Assembly: GCA_014377795.1 (NCBI GenBank)
Contig: JACMOY010000203.1
Location: 1 to 9,242, forward strand
Reading direction: 5' to 3'
From: Actinomycetota bacterium
GTDB lineage: Bacteria > Actinomycetota > Actinomycetes > Actinomycetales > Angustibacteraceae
DNA: 9,242 bases
Made by a program: the position numbers and the translations under genes. This document shows positions 6,701 to 9,242 of this stretch, piece after piece; the first letter of the stretch is position 1; the number at the start of each line of letters is the position of its first letter. The notes under the pieces are model-generated. The model searched no databases, was not told the origin of the DNA, and worked only from the letters and a program-made list of their open reading frames with translations.

Positions 6701-7767
6701 TGTCGATGGACATCCTCCCGGCCCGCAGCGCCGGCCGCGGGCTGCGCCTGCGCCGCCCGGGCAAGGCCAAGCCGGCGCCCGTGCCGCCACCGCCGTCCCC
6801 CCGCCTGCCTGCGCAGACCAGGTCGACGCCGATGACGACCCCGGCGCCGGTGGCCGCGTCCTCGCAGCCTGCCGCGGCGGCAGTCGAGGCGCCCTCGTGG
6901 GCCTCGTCCGCCCCCGTCGCCGAGCCCGGGCCGTTCGGCGGGTCCCCGTTCGCGCAGATGGCCACCGAGAGCTCCGCCGTCTCGGCCGAGCCGACCCCGA
7001 CGCCCGCCGAGCCGATCGCTGCGCCGCCGAGCCTGTTCGCTGCCGCGCCGAGCACGGACGTCGGGGCCGCACCGGCCCAGCCGACCTTCGACCAGCCGGC
7101 GCTCGACCAGCCGGCGTTCGAGCAGCCGGCGTTCAGCCAGCCCGTGTTCAGCCAGCTGGTGGCCCACCCGCCGGTCGAGCGGGAGCAGGTCGTCCCGACG
7201 CGGGCGGTGCCGGCGCTGGGGGCGGCGCAGTCGCTGCGCGAGCGCTCGGCCATGGCGTCCGAGGCGCTGTCCGAGCTCAGCGCGCTGTCGACGTACCGTC
7301 CGGAGGCGCTGCCCACCGCACCGGCCAACCTGGTGCGGCGCACGCCCCTGGCCTCGGGCGCCGGACAGCCGCCGGCGCCCGCGCAGGAGCCGGACGGCCT
7401 GCGTCGGGGCAACCGCAACGCCGCCGACGTCCGCAGCATGCTGAGCGGCTTCCAGGCTGGCGTCGAACGCGGCCGCACCTCACCGGGCGCACCCCGCGGC
7501 ACGTCGGGGACCGGGCAGTGGGCGCCGCGAGGGCGTCCCGGCCTCAAGGCGACGCCCCGTACGACCGATCAGACCATGAGCACCGACCCCGCAGCACGAG
7601 CGACCGAGGAGCACGACCGTGACCACGATGAGCACCGAGGCAGCCAACTTCAGCTGGCTCCTCGACAACTTCGTCAAGAGCGTCCCGGGGGTGCGGCACA
7701 CGCTGGTGGTGTCGGCCGACGGCCTGCTGATGGCCGTCTCGGACGACCTGGACCGCACCAGCGGTGA
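3739..7767 (+). CDS. cvnA: Conservon sensor-kinase-like protein CvnA (NIT-HAMP-HATPase) with a long low-complexity tail
   Basis: 1342 residues as read. TM1 is at 11-33. The extracytoplasmic nitrate/nitrite-sensor-like NIT domain (about 40-305) has the paired helical motifs LQAER (60-64) and TQERE (186-190). TM2 is at 309-333. HAMP follows from 334, then the family's modified dimerisation helices (SRQLSFIDQLE, 425-435; LDHLATRM, 450-457). The HATPase domain has N-box HLLAELLENATQFS (519-532, with E523 and N527), G1 DLGLGM (555-560), G2 RLGFYVVGRLA (585-595) and a final TIDLP (615-619). The remaining ~720 residues are Pro/Ala/Glu-rich with two tandem-repeat blocks. A conserved-looking segment near the end (AADVRSMLSGFQAGVERGR, 1228-1246) argues that the frame is intact at least to there. 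Known conservon CvnA proteins act with CvnB-D at the membrane. The ligand is unknown despite the NIT name. The last ~50 codons overlap cvnB in another frame, so the true 3' end is doubtful. Confidence 0.9.
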   Translation: MLHNQGIRTKLLAVLALPILALVVVASVISLQAFGQAGRARQVESLAQGAGALGSTVSSLQAERTVSVAALQMKPVAAELKKARASTDAALAASDELLGSVDIAALSPQATAAVAEATRGHAELKALRADVTKGFVEAPQVADRYAAIIRADIALPQRIGAGLADRAIGAQLSSYTTAQQLVELATQERETGLTVISAGAVDGATGSALARTTALQNEAVVAFRQDATPDQVKALDAALFMPVAPRATYRDTQQAMLAVGTGGRVKLSSSTWRNATNDRITALRTLAGPIAGNAATVAGASASSASTRAALVLAGGGLLVALLVLMGLVLSRTITRPLRRLTEVASQMRDELPLMVERMATPGDGPGVTTPDIPVSGNDEVGRLAQAFRDVNATTVRVAEEQAALRASIAEMFVNVARRNHVLLSRQLSFIDQLERTEENPDTLDNLFRLDHLATRMRRNAESLIVLAGIDAGRRLRRPMPLSDVIRTGVSEIERYDRVDLALQADPPMVGHVALTAAHLLAELLENATQFSNPDTRVVTATTFTSRGVRITITDLGLGMTWDEISDANERIANPPMSDVVGSQRLGFYVVGRLARRLDATIELKPGRAQGTIVTIDLPPGLFVTGTVIEIPIGLDDAFEADPGQPELVDLTADGTLAGPTDPGTTSPDAARNGGLAQRGSAPAQPIQPVQPTQPAADRDEVPARRASAPGSLLPTRRGSRESVDALAGSPVADTLPPVVPEAPAATGAPRGGIFSGFRARREPAPAAATGADAFGHLPAIEDSATTFVPVLEPAADVTDPTKVVRDLPHRATLPAVDPTVEAADTVPAPVLHPSALDAVLLAPGPLDDGWVPAFEPEPVAVLEPEPVAVLELEPVAVLEPVPVPLPEPVAVLEPVAVLEPEPVALLEPEPVALLEPEPVAVLEPEWTPVVLDPEPAPAVSVQTHVEPEPVVEPAPVGTAHSALSELAAEQATEPEPALPAPTPVGVMSMDILPARSAGRGLRLRRPGKAKPAPVPPPPSPRLPAQTRSTPMTTPAPVAASSQPAAAAVEAPSWASSAPVAEPGPFGGSPFAQMATESSAVSAEPTPTPAEPIAAPPSLFAAAPSTDVGAAPAQPTFDQPALDQPAFEQPAFSQPVFSQLVAHPPVEREQVVPTRAVPALGAAQSLRERSAMASEALSELSALSTYRPEALPTAPANLVRRTPLASGAGQPPAPAQEPDGLRRGNRNAADVRSMLSGFQAGVERGRTSPGAPRGTSGTGQWAPRGRPGLKATPRTTDQTMSTDPAARATEEHDRDHDEHRGSQLQLAPRQLRQERPGGAAHAGGVGRRPADGRLGRPGPHQR
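6304..6507 (+). repeat. 24-bp minisatellite coding for EPEPVAVL-type repeats in the cvnA tail
   Basis: Nine adjacent units code for EPEPVAVL (x2), ELEPVAVL, EPVPVPLP, EPVAVL (x2, 18 bp), EPEPVALL (x2) and EPEPVAVL. Unit boundaries are 6304, 6328, 6352, 6376, 6400, 6418, 6436, 6460 and 6484. Units at 6436-6459 and 6460-6483 are identical base for base. All unit lengths are multiples of 3, so the frame is kept. The repeats use CCT, GTT and GCT codons more than the flanking CCG/CCC/GTC-rich sequence. A weaker EPEPVVEPAP run follows at 6580-6606. Confidence 0.95.
7087..7155 (+). repeat. 15-bp tandem repeat coding for QPAF-type pentapeptides in the cvnA tail
   Basis: The protein reads FDQPA-LDQPA-FEQPA-FSQPV-FSQLV (from residue 1117), five units of [F/L]-x-Q-P-[A/V]. 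The matching DNA units share the core CAGCCGGCG(T/C)TC. It lies 580 nt after the EPEPVAVL block. No function is known; such repeats are usual in disordered linkers or binding tails. Confidence 0.85.
7576..7638 (+). repeat. 11-bp direct repeat flanking the cvnB start
   Basis: ATGAGCACCGA occurs at 7576-7586 and again at 7628-7638, 52 nt apart; both copies are followed after a few bases by GCAGC. The first copy is in the cvnA frame and the second in the cvnB frame, because 52 is not a multiple of 3. Confidence 0.7.
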
Positions 7768-8071
7768 CCAGCTGGCGGCCATCGTCTCGGGGATGGCGAG
7801 CTTGACCCGCGGTGCGGCCCGCCAGCTTCGCAGCGGCGAGGTGCGTCAGTCGATCGTCGAGATGGACACGATGTTCTTGTTCACGATGAGCATCAACGAC
7901 GGGTCGGTGCTGTCGGTGATGGCCGAGGCCACCTGCGACGTCGGGCTGATCGGCTACGAGATGGCGCTGCTGGTCAGCCGCACCGAGGCGACCCTGACGC
8001 CGCAGCTGATCAGCGAGATGCGCTCGCGCCTGCCGGTCACCGGCGTCGTCCGCGTCGGCGTCGGCGGGTGA
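7619..8071 (+). CDS. cvnB: Roadblock/LC7 domain protein CvnB
   Basis: 150 residues, a single Roadblock/LC7 domain. Diagnostic stretches are WLLDNFVKSVPGVRHTLVVS (13-32), ADGLLMAVSDDLDR (33-46), DQLAAIVSGMASLTRGAA (50-67) and LSVMAEATCDVGLIGYEMAL (98-117). Proteins of this fold (such as MglB) bind and regulate Ras-like GTPases; here the natural partner is the GTPase encoded two genes downstream. The start is GTG at 7619, set by a strong GAGGAG (7606-7611) at 7-nt spacing; the in-frame ATG at 7628 would be 16 nt away from it. The 5' end lies inside the cvnA reading frame (149-nt overlap as sequenced). The 3' end overlaps the next gene by 4 nt (GTGA). No signal peptide or membrane segment, so a cytoplasmic protein probably held at the membrane through the CvnA complex. 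Confidence 0.95.
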   Translation: MTTMSTEAANFSWLLDNFVKSVPGVRHTLVVSADGLLMAVSDDLDRTSGDQLAAIVSGMASLTRGAARQLRSGEVRQSIVEMDTMFLFTMSINDGSVLSVMAEATCDVGLIGYEMALLVSRTEATLTPQLISEMRSRLPVTGVVRVGVGG

Positions 8072-8484
8072 TCCCGGTGGAGCCCATGGACTTCCCGTCG
8101 GACGGGACGGATGGGGGTGAGGACGACGGCGCCGACGAGCGCGCCTACGCGGTCCGGCCCTACGCGATCACCGGTGGACGCACCAGAGCTGGTGCGCGAC
8201 ACCACCTGCCGGTCGAGGCACTGGTGCAGGGACTGGCGTCGCCGGACACCGTGCCCAGCACCCCCGAGCGGCGTCGGATCCTGACGCTGACCCGTGACCA
8301 GTACCTCTCGGTCGCCGAGCTGTCGGCCCACATCGAGGTCCCGGTCGGCGTCGTACGCGTCCTGATCGGTGACCTCGCCGACGAAGGACTCGTGCGCGTG
8401 CACGGCCTGTCGTCCACATCGTCGTCCGCGGCTACCAGCCTCAGCGTCCTGGAGAGTGTTCTCAATGGCATTTCCTCGCTCTGA
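8068..8484 (+). CDS. cvnC: DUF742 protein CvnC
   Basis: 138 residues from GTG 8068. The N-terminus (1-28) is acidic and low in complexity. The family hallmark VRPYAITGGRTR follows (29-40). Then comes a winged-helix-like section: ILTLTRDQYLSVAELSAHIE (71-90), VPVGVVRVLIGDLADEGLVR (91-110) and VHGL. The end is the usual amphipathic SVLESVLNGISSL. DUF742 proteins are the third member of conservons; their biochemical role is poorly known, though the fold resembles a wHTH. The GTG shares GTGA with the cvnB stop (8069-8071), which I take as the start by coupling. ATG 8086 is the alternative (132 residues), but its GGTGGAG is only 3 nt away. The 3' end overlaps cvnD by 20 nt. Confidence 0.92.
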   Translation: MIPVEPMDFPSDGTDGGEDDGADERAYAVRPYAITGGRTRAGARHHLPVEALVQGLASPDTVPSTPERRRILTLTRDQYLSVAELSAHIEVPVGVVRVLIGDLADEGLVRVHGLSSTSSSAATSLSVLESVLNGISSL

Positions 8485-9097
8485 CGTCGCGTCCCCGCCA
8501 GTGCCCTCGGGCGCTCGGGGCGCCGTCAACCCGCACCCCGAGACCGCCCCCACGGTCGTCAAGATCGTCGTCGCCGGTGGCTTCGCGGTCGGCAAGACCA
8601 CGTTCATCGGGTCGATCAGCGACATCGAGCCGCTGTCGACCGAGGCGGCGATGACCGAGCACTCGCTCGGCGTCGACGACGCGGGTGGCGTCTCGGACCG
8701 CAAGACCACCACCACGGTGGCCATGGACTTCGGCCGCATCTCGCTGCCGGGCAACCTGTGGCTCTACCTGTTCGGCACCCCGGGCCAGGACCGGTTCCTG
8801 TTCATGTGGGACGACATGGTCAAGGGCGCGATCGGCGCTGTCGTCCTGGTCGACACCGACCGGCTCGAGCAGTGCTTCCCCGCGGTCGACTACTTCGAGT
8901 CGCGCCAGATCCCGTTCGTCGTCGCGGTCAACTGCTTCGACGGGGTCGCGCGCCACCAGATCGAGGACGTCCGCGAGGCGCTCGCGATCCCCGCCCACGT
9001 GCCGATGCTCTACACCGACGCCCGCACCCGCGCGGCGACCAAGCAGACGCTGATCTCCGTCGTCCAGCTGGCCATGCAGCGCCTGCAGGCCGTCTGA
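8465..9097 (+). CDS. cvnD: MglA-like small GTP-binding protein CvnD
   Basis: 210 residues. P-loop GGFAVGKTT (38-46). Switch II region LFGTPGQDRFLFMWDDMVKG (102-121) with Gln108 at the catalytic-glutamine position; the Asp of the Ras DxxG motif is replaced by Gly104. The base-recognition motif is VNCFD (155-159) in place of NKxD. These variants are normal for the CvnD/MglA-like group. Segment DRKTTTTVAMDFGRI (78-92) matches the switch I side. The N-terminal ~30 residues are a Ser/Pro-rich extension with no membrane segment. Start ATG 8465 has a strong GGAGAG (8451-8456) at 8-nt spacing, although the open frame begins earlier at 8369. It lies inside the last 20 nt of cvnC. As the only NTPase switch besides the kinase domain, it is the likely output of the complex; GTP hydrolysis has been reported for CvnD proteins of Streptomyces. 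Confidence 0.95.
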   Translation: MAFPRSDVASPPVPSGARGAVNPHPETAPTVVKIVVAGGFAVGKTTFIGSISDIEPLSTEAAMTEHSLGVDDAGGVSDRKTTTTVAMDFGRISLPGNLWLYLFGTPGQDRFLFMWDDMVKGAIGAVVLVDTDRLEQCFPAVDYFESRQIPFVVAVNCFDGVARHQIEDVREALAIPAHVPMLYTDARTRAATKQTLISVVQLAMQRLQAV

Positions 9098-9117
9098 CGC
9101 CGGCCCCCCCAGTCCGG

Positions 9118-9135
9118 CACTTGCTGCGCTAAGTG
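9118..9135. other. Small dyad after cvnD
   Basis: CACTT (9118-9122) and AAGTG (9131-9135) form a 5-bp stem that can extend through GC/GC with one bulged T. Its position 21 nt after the cvnD stop could make it part of a terminator or an operator. No T-tract follows. Confidence 0.35.
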
Positions 9136-9156
9136 TCATCCCGCCTGCAGCCCCGG

Positions 9157-9180
9157 CGCCAGTTAGTGACGCAAGTGGCG
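9157..9180. other. Second small dyad after cvnD
   Basis: CGCCA (9157-9161) pairs with TGGCG (9176-9180) around a 14-nt loop. Its right part resembles the AAGTG...TGTCA of the preceding dyad (AAGTGTCA at 9131-9138; AAGTGGCGTGTCA at 9173-9185). Weak on its own. Confidence 0.25.
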
Positions 9181-9200
9181 TGTCAGGGGGGGGGGGATCT

Positions 9201-9230
9201 CCCCGGAGCCGCGGGCGACGCGGCTCGGGG
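9201..9230 (+). terminator. GC-rich hairpin, possible terminator of the cvn operon
   Basis: A perfect 8-bp stem GAGCCGCG (9206-9213) / CGCGGCTC (9219-9226) has a 5-nt loop GGCGA. It can be extended by CCCC (9201-9204) against GGGG (9227-9230) with one bulged G. It is the strongest stem in the 145-nt region after cvnD. No T-tract follows; U-less terminators are common in high-GC actinomycetes, but a leader structure of a downstream gene outside the window is also possible. Confidence 0.5.
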
Positions 9231-9242
9231 GGGGCACCACGG

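Noticed and set aside
3010..7167. A 1385-codon open frame on the minus strand opposite cvnA
   Set aside because: Only its last 198 codons (MobA-like) have family motifs. The rest is Arg/Gly-rich and lies antisense to conserved cvnA codons; long antisense frames are a common by-product of GC-rich third positions.
5502..7547. A 681-codon minus-strand frame with ATGSGSS repeats
   Set aside because: The repeats are the antisense reading of the cvnA EPEPVAVL minisatellite; no independent coding evidence.
6516..7622. A plus-strand frame ending exactly at the cvnB start
   Set aside because: For most of its length it is an Arg/Gly/Ala shadow of cvnA. Only its last few dozen codons matter, as a possible continuation of cvnA after an indel, and that is reported in the overlap finding.
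1..9242. tRNA, rRNA, insertion sequences or phage attachment sites
   Set aside because: I saw no cloverleaf-like segment, transposase motif, terminal inverted repeats or target duplication; the gene order looks like ordinary chromosome.

Overview
The window is GC-rich throughout (strong G/C bias at third codon positions, GTG starts, 4-bp GTGA gene overlaps, few clear -35/-10 boxes). It carries a four-gene set typical of Actinomycetota (sensor-kinase-like protein, Roadblock/LC7, DUF742, small GTPase), so the host is almost certainly a high-GC actinomycete. I cannot name the genus from sequence alone.

Left part, minus strand (1-3606), has two transcription groups. A PadR-type repressor gene (1372-1947) is translationally coupled to an ABC ATPase (611-1375) and a MacB/FtsX-type permease that runs off the left edge (1-617). 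Together they look like a self-regulated export module. Two ATAC/GTAT dyads lie over its predicted promoter in the 73-nt gap upstream. Upstream of that lie a PIG3-type NAD(P)H:quinone oxidoreductase (2021-2998) and a MobA-like nucleotidyltransferase (3010-3606), 11 nt apart and probably co-transcribed. The padR promoter starts only 3 nt past the oxidoreductase stop, so no terminator fits between the two groups.

The divergent intergenic region (3607-3738) separates this block from the plus-strand operon.

Right part, plus strand (3739-9097), is a complete 'conservon' (cvnABCD): a very large NIT-HAMP-HATPase membrane sensor with a roughly 720-residue Pro/Ala/Glu-rich cytoplasmic tail, a Roadblock/LC7 protein, a DUF742 protein and an MglA-like small GTPase. 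All junctions overlap. In Streptomyces coelicolor such sets are known to form a membrane-associated complex likened to eukaryotic G-protein-coupled signalling. No response regulator lies in the window, which fits output through the GTPase.

The main oddities are: a 149-nt overlap between cvnA and cvnB, where the expected cvnA stop seems to be missing; a 24-bp minisatellite coding for EPEPVAVL-type repeats inside the cvnA tail; a second 15-bp repeat coding for QPAF-type units; and a G-tract-rich region with hairpins after cvnD (9098-9242).
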